A DNA stretch of 43,041 nt from an uncultured Saprospiraceae bacterium (GCA_937921825.1 CAKZVK010000081.1:1-43041); one strand, 5' to 3'. Positions 26,058-34,602 are shown, numbered from the stretch's first letter. Numbers and translations: made by a program. Notes: generated by a model not told the origin, from the sequence alone.

Positions 26058-26295
26058 GGGTAATATTTGGATTATAAGTTGCCTACAATAACTAATCATC
26101 ATCAGTCACTGGTTTTACTCTTACTTAAAGTTCTTTATAAATTTCGTGCTTTTTATGAGTGGAAACACGGATTTTGAAAATTTAACTCCCGAAAGGCTCG
26201 TTTTTGTTGATTAGAGGGCAGAAACTGAGGAATTTGTCCATATTTTTACATGGATTTAACGTTAAAAACCTCGCTGAAATAGATATTTGGGATTT

Positions 26296-27231
26296 TTATT
26301 CCTCTAGACCTCTCCCTTCCTTAACGATATCGCCTGATTTTATGAGTTCTGTCGATAATTTATCTAGGATTCCATTGATAAATTCCTTGCTTTTAACTGT
26401 GCTGTAATGTTTTGCTAGTTCGACATATTCATTCATGGTAACCTTCGTCGGAATAGTTGGAAAATCCTTGAGTTCGCAAAGGGCCATTTGTAGTAAGATT
26501 GTATCTACCAGTGCTAATCGTTCATGATCCCAATTTTCTAAAACAGGAATAATATGTTGCATTAATTGCTCCTTAGAACTGACTGTCTTCTTCAATAAGT
26601 TGAGACCAAATTCCTTGACCGTTTCATCTTCTGGTAAGAATTCTTTAAAGCTATTCTTACTATCTGTCGGTAATAATTTTAGGTATTTCTTTACTGTTCC
26701 GACTACCAAGGATTTGTCATCTACCCAATTATAAAAATTGTCCTCTAACATTTCGTTGTAGTACTCATTCTGACGACAGAACCTGAAGAGCTCAAGAAGA
26801 AGCTCTAAGACATCTGCATCAGTAGTCTCCTTACTGATAAATTCTTGATAGCTCTCAGTCTTCGCAAAAGCATCATAGATCTTACTGATGTAGTCTTTAT
26901 TTATCTTGGATTCGAATTCTAGTGCCTCCCATTTCTTTGCCAAGACTGTGTTCTCAGCGATGTCTTGCATCAATGGATTCTTGACGAGCTTATCTGTAAA
27001 AGATTTATCTATCTCGGTGGGAAGATGCTTAGACTTCCTCTTGGCCATATCATTTGTGGAGACCTGAGTGATATTATAGATGACATATACCGAAAACAAA
27101 AAGAGTTCAAAGCTAAGCTCTATATTACTACTGTAGGACTTTATGATGTCCTTTGGCTTTAATGATTCGTCTCTGTCGAGAGAGTAAATCAACTGCATTA
27201 CCTTTATTCGTACACTTCGCCTACTAAGCAT
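26296..27231 (-). CDS. nusB: Transcription antitermination factor NusB (long Bacteroidota form)
   Basis: Binds boxA RNA with S10/NusE to promote rRNA antitermination. The 311 residues are about twice the E. coli length, as is usual in Bacteroidota, where an N-terminal helical extension (MLSRRSVRIKVMQLIYSLDR onward) precedes the NusB core. The C-terminal core is recognisable: WDHERLALVDTILLQMALCE, then IPTKVTMNEYVELAKHYST and KEFINGILDKLS. It is preceded by an exact -7 element and a leader inverted repeat, and followed by 238 bases with no gene up to the OmpA-like ATG. Confidence 0.92.
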   Translation of the reverse strand: MLSRRSVRIKVMQLIYSLDRDESLKPKDIIKSYSSNIELSFELFLFSVYVIYNITQVSTNDMAKRKSKHLPTEIDKSFTDKLVKNPLMQDIAENTVLAKKWEALEFESKINKDYISKIYDAFAKTESYQEFISKETTDADVLELLLELFRFCRQNEYYNEMLEDNFYNWVDDKSLVVGTVKKYLKLLPTDSKNSFKEFLPEDETVKEFGLNLLKKTVSSKEQLMQHIIPVLENWDHERLALVDTILLQMALCELKDFPTIPTKVTMNEYVELAKHYSTVKSKEFINGILDKLSTELIKSGDIVKEGRGLEE

Positions 27232-27247
27232 CTAAGACAGAATTTTA

Positions 27248-27267
27248 TTATAACACCTTTGTTATAA
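27248..27267 (-). promoter_or_regulatory. Leader inverted repeat upstream of nusB
   Basis: TTATAAC (27248-27254) and GTTATAA (27261-27267) are perfect complements around a 6-base spacer. The repeat lies between the putative nusB promoter (27278-27285) and the ATG (27231), that is, inside the expected 5' leader of about 40 bases. It could be an operator or an RNA hairpin. Confidence 0.4.
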
Positions 27268-27277
27268 AGTTAGTCAA

Positions 27278-27285
27278 CAAATGTA
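27278..27285 (-). promoter_or_regulatory. Bacteroidota-type -7 promoter element for nusB
   Basis: Minus-strand TACATTTG is an exact match to TAnnTTTG, 46 bases before the nusB ATG. Upstream is a very AT-rich stretch (about 27295-27340) with T-runs on the minus strand, which could serve as an UP-like element or as the U-tract ending the Nudix gene transcript. Confidence 0.45.
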
Positions 27286-27340
27286 CAGATAATAGGCTTG
27301 TAATAAAAAATATATTAAAAAAAATAATAATATATAAAAA

Positions 27341-27973
27341 CTACGCCAAGATTCTCTTTTCTCGATACCTCGTAATGACATCCATAATGTTCTTAAACAT
27401 GGGACCTGAGAGCTGTTCCACTTCACTGAGTTTCACCCATCTAGCTTCAGTGATTTCCTCCTCAGCTTGAGGAATGAGCTCTTGATTAGGAGCTTCCATC
27501 TTATACCAATAAGTTTTCTTTAGTGCCCTTTTACCTTTGTGCTTGAAGGCATGTCGTGTAGTGATCACTCTAGAGTGCAGCTTAATATGACCTATTCCAG
27601 TCTCCTCGGCTACTTCTCTTATGGCTGCTACTTTCTTACTTTCTCCTACTTCTATCTTTCCCTTAGGCAGATCCCAATGTCCCCTTCTGAATATAAAAAG
27701 TATGTTATCATCGCCATCATTGACAACTCCTCCTGAGGCTTTGACCACCTTGTACAAGGATTCTAAGTCTTTGACTAGCAACTTGGGAGTACTAGAGTGG
27801 ATAAGGACTTCATCGAATCGATCCGTCTTCTCTAGCATATCTATATAAGAGAGAAGCATTTTGGTTTTGCCAGTATATGGGGCTATTAATACTTTTTTGG
27901 AAGTCTTACGATCTCTAACTAATTGAGAATCAGCAATAGTTAGCGTATTCCCGTTTATGTATATTTTGTACAT
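27341..27973 (-). CDS. Nudix hydrolase with N-terminal extension
   Basis: A 210-residue protein. The Nudix box is complete: GKIEVGESKKVAAIREVAEE then TGI, matching Gx5Ex7REUxEExGU, preceded by FRRGHWDLPKG. Such enzymes hydrolyse nucleoside diphosphates linked to another group. The first ~75 residues (MYKIYINGNTLTIADSQ onward) are an additional alpha/beta segment seen in Bacteroidota relatives, of unknown role. The substrate is not predictable. Its ATG is only 21 bases from the pyrE ATG on the other strand, so the two divergent genes must share or overlap their promoters. Confidence 0.85.
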   Translation of the reverse strand: MYKIYINGNTLTIADSQLVRDRKTSKKVLIAPYTGKTKMLLSYIDMLEKTDRFDEVLIHSSTPKLLVKDLESLYKVVKASGGVVNDGDDNILFIFRRGHWDLPKGKIEVGESKKVAAIREVAEETGIGHIKLHSRVITTRHAFKHKGKRALKKTYWYKMEAPNQELIPQAEEEITEARWVKLSEVEQLSGPMFKNIMDVITRYREKRILA

Positions 27974-27976
27974 TTG
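27969..27976 (+). promoter_or_regulatory. Bacteroidota-type -7 promoter element for pyrE
   Basis: TACATTTG, an exact TAnnTTTG match, ends 18 bases before the pyrE ATG at 27995. It overlaps the first codons of the divergent Nudix gene, whose ATG is the complement of 27971-27973. No -33 box is convincing. Confidence 0.5.
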
Positions 27977-27994
27977 GCATTCTTAATAAAAAAG

Positions 27995-28636
27995 ATGAGC
28001 ACATTATCCTCTAACGTCGCTTCTAAACTTCTGGAAATCAAGGCAATCAAACTAAGTCCTAATGACCCTTTTACTTGGGCATCAGGCTTGAGGTCTCCGA
28101 TATACTGTGACAACAGAATCATTCTATCTTATCCCAAAATTAGAAATTTTATTAAGGATAGTTTCAAAAGTAAAGTTTGGGCATTTGGAGAACCAGATGT
28201 GATAGCTGGTGTAGCTACGGCTGGCATTGCTCATGGCGCATTATTAGCCGATGCTGTAGAGAAACCTTTCATCTATGTGAGATCAAAATCAAAAGCACAT
28301 GGAAGACAAAATCTCATAGAAGGTGAATTCAAAGAAGGGGATAAAATTTTAGTGATAGAAGACCTCATCTCTACCGGCATGAGTAGCATAGCTGCTTGTG
28401 ATGCTCTTACAGAGGCAGGAGGCAATGTGATAGGCGCAATGGCTATATTTACTTATGGCTTTCAGGGCTCTAAGAACGTATTTGATGAGAAAAAAATACC
28501 ATTAGATACTTTGACCAATTATAGATCATTGCTCAGTGAAGCACTAGAAACTAACTATATTACGCAATCAGAAAAAGACCTGCTAGAAAGTTGGAATAAA
28601 GATCCGAAAGCATGGTCTGATACCATATCTACCTGA
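27995..28636 (+). CDS. pyrE: Orotate phosphoribosyltransferase
   Basis: Makes OMP from orotate and PRPP in pyrimidine synthesis. The protein has 213 residues from the ATG at 27995 (MSTLSSNVASKLLEIKAIKL). A TTG seven codons upstream is in frame but overlaps the promoter and is less likely. Family marks: FTWASGLRSPIYCDNRI near the N-terminus, DVIAGVATAGIAHGALLAD, YVRSKSKAHGRQNLIEGEF (flexible-loop Lys/His) and the PRPP-binding motif VLVIEDLISTGMSS. It is followed 9 bases later by the M42 peptidase gene. Confidence 0.95.
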   Translation: MSTLSSNVASKLLEIKAIKLSPNDPFTWASGLRSPIYCDNRIILSYPKIRNFIKDSFKSKVWAFGEPDVIAGVATAGIAHGALLADAVEKPFIYVRSKSKAHGRQNLIEGEFKEGDKILVIEDLISTGMSSIAACDALTEAGGNVIGAMAIFTYGFQGSKNVFDEKKIPLDTLTNYRSLLSEALETNYITQSEKDLLESWNKDPKAWSDTIST

Positions 28637-28645
28637 TCAAATACT

Positions 28646-29731
28646 ATGAAAGTAATAACAAAGGAATCCGAAAAATTTCTCTATAAATATCTGAACTCTA
28701 CCTCACCTACCGGTTTTGAATGGGAAGGCCAGAAGGTATGGATGGACTATATCAAAAAGTATGTAGATGAAACACATCTGGATACCTACGGAACCGCTTA
28801 TGGCATCATTAATCCAGGTCAACCATACAAAGTAGTTATAGAAGCCCATGCGGATGAAATAGCTTGGTATGTAAACTATATCAGTGATGACGGCTATATC
28901 AATGTCATCAGAAATGGAGGGAGCGATCACATTATCGCACCATCCAAAAGAGTCAACATTCATACTCCAAAAGGTATAGTAAAAGGAGTCTTCGGATGGC
29001 CAGCGATACATGTCAGAAGAGGAAAAGATGCCAATCTATCTCCTAAACTGGAAAACATATTCATTGATGTCGGCGCCAAAGACAAAGCAGAGGTAGAAAA
29101 GATGGGGGTTCATGTTGGTTGTGTAATAACCTTCGAGGATGAGCTCATGAAGCTAAACGACCGATACTATGCTGGCAAAGCCCTCGATAACAAGATGGGC
29201 GGTTTCTGTATAGCGGAAGTGGCACGCTTGATCAAGAAAAACAAAAAGAAACTTCCTTATTCACTTTATGTAGTAAATGCGGTACAAGAGGAGATAGGAC
29301 TAAGAGGTGCAGAAATGATCGCTCACAGAATCAATCCAGATGTAGCTATCGTCACTGACGTTACCCATGATACTTCATCTCCTATGATGAAAGCTAAGGA
29401 ACAAGGAGACCAAAGAGCAGGAAAAGGACCAGTCCTTACTTATGCGCCAGCTGTACACAATAAACTACTGAAGCTAATAGAGAAGGCCGCTGACAAAAAC
29501 AAGATTCCATTCCAAAGATCTGCCTCTAGCAGGACTACTGGAACGGACACGGATGCATTTGCCTATTCCAATGCTGGTGTGGCTTCAGCGCTGATTTCTC
29601 TACCGCTTAAGTATATGCATACTACTGTAGAGATGGCTCATACGTCAGATATAGAAAGTGTCACTTTACTTATCTACCAGACTCTGTTGTCTATCAAAAA
29701 GAATCACGATTTTAAATACTTCAAATACTAA
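28646..29731 (+). CDS. M42 family metal-dependent aminopeptidase
   Basis: A 361-residue cytoplasmic peptidase of the M42 (glutamyl aminopeptidase/PepA, TET-type) family, which forms large oligomers that trim short peptides. The metal and catalytic residues are visible in order: His and Asp in VIEAHADEIAW, Asp in GKALDNKMGG, the Glu pair in NAVQEEIGLRG, Asp in IVTDVTHD, and the late His in SLPLKYMHTTVEMAHTSDIE. It is the middle gene of the pyrE unit, 9 bases after pyrE, and its end overlaps the opening of the UbiA-like frame by 74 bases. Confidence 0.92.
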   Translation: MKVITKESEKFLYKYLNSTSPTGFEWEGQKVWMDYIKKYVDETHLDTYGTAYGIINPGQPYKVVIEAHADEIAWYVNYISDDGYINVIRNGGSDHIIAPSKRVNIHTPKGIVKGVFGWPAIHVRRGKDANLSPKLENIFIDVGAKDKAEVEKMGVHVGCVITFEDELMKLNDRYYAGKALDNKMGGFCIAEVARLIKKNKKKLPYSLYVVNAVQEEIGLRGAEMIAHRINPDVAIVTDVTHDTSSPMMKAKEQGDQRAGKGPVLTYAPAVHNKLLKLIEKAADKNKIPFQRSASSRTTGTDTDAFAYSNAGVASALISLPLKYMHTTVEMAHTSDIESVTLLIYQTLLSIKKNHDFKYFKY

Positions 29732-30617
29732 AAGTACCCTCGATCCTGATTCATATGAATCCGATAGCTTATTCAAAAAGCTATTCAACTTTTATATTTA
29801 TAGTAGTCTGCATATTGCCTTAGGGGCAACGCTATTTACCGCAGAAGCCTATTGGACATTTAATCTTGAAGTGGATTATTACTATTTGCTGCTGGTATTC
29901 TCAGGTACTTTGCTTATTTATTCCCTACACAGGATTATAGGCATCCGCAAGCTTAACCATATCCAAGACAGTGGACGGTTCAGAGTGATCAGAGAATACA
30001 GAAGTCATATGATATTCTACAGCTTGCTTTCAGTCATCGCACTGTTATGGGCTCTATGGCATCTGGGCATGGATACTCTTTGGAAATTATCTGCAGCAGG
30101 CATTATCTCACTGGCTTATGTAATCCCCTTCTTTGGAGAAGGTAAAAGACTGAGAGATTTTAACTACATAAAGATTATTCTAATTGCGGTGGTATGGGCC
30201 TATATCTCTATCTTACCCTTACTGGGAGAAGTAAGCATACACATACTTGGAATGATTACGTTAGAAAGATTCCTATTCATTTTTGCCATTACCCTTCCGT
30301 TTGATATTCGAGACTTAGCTATAGATAACACTTCTAGATTGATTACTATACCCAAGATGATCGGCAACAAAAACACCTATAGGCTTTGTACTGCATGCAT
30401 GGTTGTAGGGCTGCTCGCTTTAGCCTTAGCGAGTAAGCTATCAGGGGCTGAGAACTTTTACAAGCACAGTTATTTAATCTTCATCATCTACTTAATGACC
30501 TTTGGGATCATACGACTCACGAAAGGGAAATCATCAGACTATTACTATAGTGGTTTACTTGATGGCACTTTAGTACTGAGGGGAATTATGCTATGGTGCT
30601 ATATCTCAGTCCTCTAG
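29658..30617 (+). CDS. UbiA-like membrane protein, start uncertain
   Basis: About 319 residues with some eight membrane helices (for example YYYLLLVFSGTLLIYSLHRI, ILIAVVWAYISILPLLG). The second UbiA-type Asp motif is present (ITLPFDIRDLAIDN); the first NxxxDxxxD motif is missing, with SLHRIIGIRKLNH in that place, so prenyltransfer activity is doubtful. The only NTG start before the first helix is GTG at 29658, inside the M42 gene. The first ~25 residues from it (LCCLSKRITILNT) do not look conserved, so initiation may occur at a rarer codon just after the M42 stop. The 3' end overlaps convergent trmD by 12 bases. Confidence 0.65.
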   Translation: MSLYLSTRLCCLSKRITILNTSNTKSTLDPDSYESDSLFKKLFNFYIYSSLHIALGATLFTAEAYWTFNLEVDYYYLLLVFSGTLLIYSLHRIIGIRKLNHIQDSGRFRVIREYRSHMIFYSLLSVIALLWALWHLGMDTLWKLSAAGIISLAYVIPFFGEGKRLRDFNYIKIILIAVVWAYISILPLLGEVSIHILGMITLERFLFIFAITLPFDIRDLAIDNTSRLITIPKMIGNKNTYRLCTACMVVGLLALALASKLSGAENFYKHSYLIFIIYLMTFGIIRLTKGKSSDYYYSGLLDGTLVLRGIMLWCYISVL

Positions 30618-31283
30618 CAGATCTGGACGCAGGGCTTCAGTCTTCTGCACAGCTTGCTCTTCTCTCCACTCTTCTATCTTCTTGTCATGACCAGATAGCA
30701 ATACCTCTGGGACTTGCCTGCCGTTATAGTCTGCTGGTCTAGTGTACACTGGCGGAGCTAGGAGGTTATCTTGATGGCTGTCTGTCAAAGCAGAAGTCCC
30801 ATCATTGAGGACACCTGGTATCAGTCTAGATATAGAATCTACTATTACTGCTGCAGGTAATTCTCCTCCTGATAAAACATAATCACCTATCGATAATTCT
30901 AGAGTCACATGCATATCTCTGATGCGCTGATCTATGCCTTTGTAATGACCTAGGATGATCATTATTCTGTTCTTAAGAGAAAGTTCATTGGCCTTACTCT
31001 GATTAAAAGTCTTACCATCTGGGGTGACAAAAATTACCTCGTCATACTTATGAGCAGCTTTCAGTTCTGAGATACACTTATCTAGAGGCTCTACCATCAT
31101 GACCATTCCAGCACCACCACCATACTGATAGTCGTCTATCTGGTTATGCGGACCAAGGCCATACTTACGGAGCTCTATGATATTTATCTCCAGGAGCTGC
31201 TTGTCTACCGCTCGCTTAAGTATAGAATGTTGAAATGGACTTTGGAGCAGATCTGGAACTGCTGATATTATATCAAAGACCAT
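30606..31283 (-). CDS. trmD: tRNA (guanine37-N1)-methyltransferase
   Basis: Methylates G37 next to the anticodon and so prevents +1 frameshifting; usually essential. The 225 residues match the family. Trefoil-knot SAM-binding segments are clear: GGGAGMVMMVEPLDKCI, IMILGHYKGIDQRI (usually CGRYEGxDxR) and LSIGDYVLSGGELPAAVIVD. The C-terminal domain has the TDSHQDNLLAPPVYTRP and VLLSGHDKKIEEWR segments. It lies 27 bases after the FKBP gene rather than in the rimM-trmD-rplS arrangement of many bacteria. Its stop is within the convergent UbiA-like gene. Confidence 0.96.
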   Translation of the reverse strand: MVFDIISAVPDLLQSPFQHSILKRAVDKQLLEINIIELRKYGLGPHNQIDDYQYGGGAGMVMMVEPLDKCISELKAAHKYDEVIFVTPDGKTFNQSKANELSLKNRIMIILGHYKGIDQRIRDMHVTLELSIGDYVLSGGELPAAVIVDSISRLIPGVLNDGTSALTDSHQDNLLAPPVYTRPADYNGRQVPEVLLSGHDKKIEEWREEQAVQKTEALRPDLLED

Positions 31284-31310
31284 AAATTATAATTTTTAGA
31301 TCCTTAGAAA

Positions 31311-31955
31311 TTACTCTATCGCTAATAAAGTAACATCAAATACTAAGGCAGAATACGGCGCTATAGTTGGACCAGCTGCTCTCTCTCCATAAGCTAAGTC
31401 ATAAGGTATAAAGAGTCTGTACTTAGATCCTACAGGCATAAGCTGCAGTCCTTCTTGCCATCCAGTGATAACACCATTCAATGGGAAAGATATAGGCTGG
31501 CCTCTATCTACAGACGAATCGAAAACAGTACCGTCTATTAATGTTCCATGATAGTGTACTTTGACTTTATCTGTAAGCGTCGGCTTAGTAGTATCAGTAG
31601 AAGGCTCTAATACTTTATACTGAAGGCCAGATGCAGTAGTGACGACATCTTTATCGGCTGCATTTGCTTTTAGAAATTGCTCTCCTGCTATTCTATTTTT
31701 AGCATGTGCCTTAGCTTGCATTTCGGACAGATAGGTTCTGAAATTTGCTTGAGCTTCTGCTGCTGGAATCTTCAAGTCTTTACCTGCAAGCACATCACTA
31801 ATTGCTTCGAAGAAAGCTGCTTGATCTAATTCTGATAAGCCCTGGGCAATTAAATCCTGACCTATCATAACTCCTGCACTGTAACTATTCTTATCCATTT
31901 GGGCTGTAATATTAAACGTAATCAATAAACACAAAGAAAAAAACAAAGACTTCAT
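31311..31955 (-). CDS. Exported FKBP-type peptidyl-prolyl isomerase (Mip/FklB type)
   Basis: A 214-residue protein that speeds cis-trans proline isomerisation, probably in the periplasm. A signal peptide (MKSLFFSLCLLITFNITAQM) is followed by the helical FKBP_N dimerisation domain (SYSAGVMIGQDLIAQGL to ~105) and the FKBP catalytic domain: VKVHYHGTLIDGTVFDSSVD, the VITGWQEGLQLMPVGSKYRL segment and IPYDLAYGERAAG. No lipobox is present. It lies between the M20 peptidase (26 bases upstream) and trmD (27 bases downstream) on the same strand. Confidence 0.92.
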   Translation of the reverse strand: MKSLFFSLCLLITFNITAQMDKNSYSAGVMIGQDLIAQGLSELDQAAFFEAISDVLAGKDLKIPAAEAQANFRTYLSEMQAKAHAKNRIAGEQFLKANAADKDVVTTASGLQYKVLEPSTDTTKPTLTDKVKVHYHGTLIDGTVFDSSVDRGQPISFPLNGVITGWQEGLQLMPVGSKYRLFIPYDLAYGERAAGPTIAPYSALVFDVTLLAIE

Positions 31956-31981
31956 TGTATACTTTTATTAAAATTAACTGA

Positions 31982-33376
31982 CTAGGACTTAGCCTTCAGC
32001 TTAGAATAATTTTCAAAAAATAAAGGTATTGTTTCTATGCCTTTGTAGAAGTTAAATAATCCATAATGCTCATTAGGAGAATGGATGTCATCGGAGTCTA
32101 AGCCAAAGCCCATCAGGACTGACTTCACACCAAATACTTTTTCGAACATAGCGACAATAGGAATACTACCGCCTCCCCTTACAGGAATAGGCTCCTTGCC
32201 ATAGGTTGTTTTCATAGCCATAGACGCCGCCTTATACTCTATCGTATTCGTTGGAGTTACAGCTGGAAAACCTCCATGATGGGGTCTCACTACTACAGTA
32301 ACTCCCGGTGGAGCGATTTTCTTGAAATGATCAGTAAACAGTTTAGTGATCTTATCAGGGTGCTGATTAGGCACCAATCTCATACTGATTTTGGCGAAAG
32401 CCTTAGAGGGCAAAACAGTTTTTGCTCCCTCACCGATATATCCTCCCCATATTCCATTAACGTCAAGGGTAGGTCTCGTCGAAGTCCTTTCTAAGGTAGA
32501 GTACCCTCTCTCTCCACTGATATCCTTTATACCAAGAGATTTCTTGTAAGCTGCTTCACTGAAAGGAGCCTTATTGACAAATTTTCTTTCATCACTACTT
32601 AGCTCTACGACCTCATTATAGAAACCAGGGATCGTAATGTGTCCATTCAGGTCATGCATGGAAGCGATCATCTGACAGAGGGCATTCACAGGATTGGTGA
32701 CACCTCCACCATATACTCCTGAGTGCAAGTCCTTGTTAGGTCCTGTCACTTCCACCTCTACATAAGACAAGCCTCTCAGTCCTACTGTGACACTTGGAGT
32801 CTTATTATCTATCACAGAAGTATCAGATAATAAGACCACATCCGAGCTGAGCATCTTAGAGTATTTCTTGCAGAAAATCTCTAGGTTATCAGATCCTACC
32901 TCTTCCTCTCCTTCTATCATGAACTTCACATTACAAGGAACGCCACCATTCTTTTGCATAGCTTCAAAAGCTTTGACATGCATGTATAGCTGCCCTTTAT
33001 CATCGCAGGCCCCTCTTGCAAAAATAGCTCCCTGTGGATGGATCTTGGTTTTCTTGATTACTGGCTCGAAAGGTGGACTATCCCATAGTTCTACGGGATC
33101 AGGGGGTTGCACATCGTAATGACCATATACTAAGACAGTCGGCAATTTAGGGTCTATGATTTTCTCTCCGTATACGATAGGATGACCTTTAGTAGGATAG
33201 ATTTTAGTCTTGTCTAAGCCAGCTTCATCCATTCTTGCCTTCAGGAACTGAGCGGCTTTCTTTACATCCTTGGCAAATTTAGGATCTGCACTTACAGATG
33301 GGATCCTTAAGAAATCTAGTAATTCATTAAGGAATCGCCTCTTGTTCTTGCTAATATAGGTCTGTACGTTTTTCAT
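31982..33376 (-). CDS. M20 family dipeptidase
   Basis: A 464-residue M20 metallopeptidase of the carnosine-dipeptidase-like branch. Zinc ligands and catalytic residues: His and Asp in LVYGHYDVQPPDP, the bridging Asp in GACDDKGQLYMH, and Glu-Glu in IEGEEEVGSDN. The lid or dimerisation domain (DLHSGVYGGGVTNPVNALCQ onward) and the late His in GFGLDSDDIHSPNEHYGL are also in place. There is no signal peptide, so it is cytoplasmic and likely to hydrolyse di- and tripeptides. It opens the M20-FKBP-trmD unit and has an exact -7 element 20 bases upstream. Confidence 0.92.
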   Translation of the reverse strand: MKNVQTYISKNKRRFLNELLDFLRIPSVSADPKFAKDVKKAAQFLKARMDEAGLDKTKIYPTKGHPIVYGEKIIDPKLPTVLVYGHYDVQPPDPVELWDSPPFEPVIKKTKIHPQGAIFARGACDDKGQLYMHVKAFEAMQKNGGVPCNVKFMIEGEEEVGSDNLEIFCKKYSKMLSSDVVLLSDTSVIDNKTPSVTVGLRGLSYVEVEVTGPNKDLHSGVYGGGVTNPVNALCQMIASMHDLNGHITIPGFYNEVVELSSDERKFVNKAPFSEAAYKKSLGIKDISGERGYSTLERTSTRPTLDVNGIWGGYIGEGAKTVLPSKAFAKISMRLVPNQHPDKITKLFTDHFKKIAPPGVTVVVRPHHGGFPAVTPTNTIEYKAASMAMKTTYGKEPIPVRGGGSIPIVAMFEKVFGVKSVLMGFGLDSDDIHSPNEHYGLFNFYKGIETIPLFFENYSKLKAKS

Positions 33377-33396
33377 CGATAATTATATTGAAGGCA

Positions 33397-33404
33397 CAAA
33401 GGTA
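33397..33404 (-). promoter_or_regulatory. Bacteroidota-type -7 promoter element for the M20 peptidase unit
   Basis: Minus-strand TACCTTTG matches TAnnTTTG exactly and ends 20 bases before the ATG at 33376. A GTTTG lies farther upstream, beyond the usual -33 spacing. The shared 116-base divergent region has no equivalent match for the AraC-family gene on the plus strand. Confidence 0.5.
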
Positions 33405-33492
33405 ATAGTAATGTGCATTAAATAAGATTTCAAACTCATAATCCGTTTATTATAATATATTAGCCGAGAATCAGACATTCATTCTGTTCTGC

Positions 33493-34602
33493 ATGGAGAA
33501 TCTATTTGTAGTATGTGGGGTTTTTTCTGCGCTTTTTGTGCTTTTACTTTTTACTAGAAAGTCGAAGCAACTTGAGCACATCTTCCTAGGTACTATCTTC
33601 CTCTTGATTACGATTAACTGTGTATTTGTATTTCTTTTTGCGAAAAGTCCTACGGTATACTATCAAGCTTTTTTCTCAGAGCTGAATTATGCCATTCCAT
33701 TATTATATGGCCCGCTGCTCTGGTTCTACAACAAGGCTCTTACCATAGAAAACTTCAAGCTCAAGAGCTGGGACTATTGGCATTTTGTGCCCTTTTTATT
33801 ATTCCTCTTGATCATATTGATACCAGTCTTTACAGCCTATAACTTACCTACTGACTCACAATTAGGGTATCCCCTCATTAAGTTAGTCACGGCACCCTTC
33901 TATCTTATTATGGTCATAAGGATCATTAGAAACTATCATAAAAAGTTTCTAGAAGCCTACTCCTATGAGCAAGAAGTGAATTTGCTATGGATGAACTGGA
34001 TAGTGGTGGGAGCCATAATATTATGGGTCATAGGCTCCGTGAGCTATATCTATAATCTCTTCAATGAACATGATAGCATCTTGCTCTATGATTATTATAC
34101 GCTTGGGTTTCTAGGCCTGTACATCTTTGGATTAGCCTTTATAGCGGTCAGGAAGACAGATCTATTCTCTGCTCAAAAACCACAGTTGCTAAAAATAGAA
34201 TCAGAAGAATCTATTGCCGAGACGGATAGGCCAGAGGAAAGCCTCAGAGCGCAAGAATACACAGATGAGGACAAAGCGAAACTTCTACAATTAATGGAAA
34301 CGGAGGAGCCCTATCTCGATCCCCTACTGACTCTCAATAAACTATCAAGACAATCTGATATACCCAGTTATAGATTGACCAAAGTGCTCAAGCTTTCCTT
34401 TGAGTCTAATTTCTATGACTTTATAAATAAGTATCGCGTAGAGAAAGTAAAAAAGCTTCTAGCTGATGGCAAAGCAGATAACTACAGCATCTTAGGAATA
34501 GCAGAGGAAAGTGGTTTTAATTCTAAGGCTTCATTCAATAGAGTCTTTAAAAAAACTACTGGGATAACGCCAACAGCTTATCTAAAAAACTTGAAGTCCT
34601 AA
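33493..34602 (+). CDS. Membrane-bound AraC-family transcriptional regulator
   Basis: A 369-residue regulator with about seven N-terminal membrane helices (VCGVFSALFVLLLF, IFLGTIFLLITINCVFVFLF, HFVPFLLFLLIILIPVF and others; to ~220), a short charged linker, and a C-terminal AraC/XylS double helix-turn-helix (~265-369: LTLNKLSRQSDIPSYRLTKV, then FYDFINKYRVEKVKKLLADG, GIAEESGFNSKASFNRVFKK and TTGITPTAYL). This layout is common in Bacteroidota, where the membrane part is presumed to sense a signal. The target is unknown. It is divergent from the M20 peptidase and convergent with cdaA; the two stops share 4 bases (34599-34602). Confidence 0.9.
   Translation: MENLFVVCGVFSALFVLLLFTRKSKQLEHIFLGTIFLLITINCVFVFLFAKSPTVYYQAFFSELNYAIPLLYGPLLWFYNKALTIENFKLKSWDYWHFVPFLLFLLIILIPVFTAYNLPTDSQLGYPLIKLVTAPFYLIMVIRIIRNYHKKFLEAYSYEQEVNLLWMNWIVVGAIILWVIGSVSYIYNLFNEHDSILLYDYYTLGFLGLYIFGLAFIAVRKTDLFSAQKPQLLKIESEESIAETDRPEESLRAQEYTDEDKAKLLQLMETEEPYLDPLLTLNKLSRQSDIPSYRLTKVLKLSFESNFYDFINKYRVEKVKKLLADGKADNYSILGIAEESGFNSKASFNRVFKKTTGITPTAYLKNLKS

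Noticed and set aside
26103-26295. A gene or small RNA downstream of nusB
   Set aside because: Short open stretches only, with weak palindromes (TTAACGTTAA; TCCAT/ATGGA) and no promoter or terminator signals I can support.
27295-27340. Very AT-rich tract as a replication origin or partition site
   Set aside because: No DnaA-box cluster and no dnaA, dnaN or par gene nearby; such tracts are common before Bacteroidota promoters.
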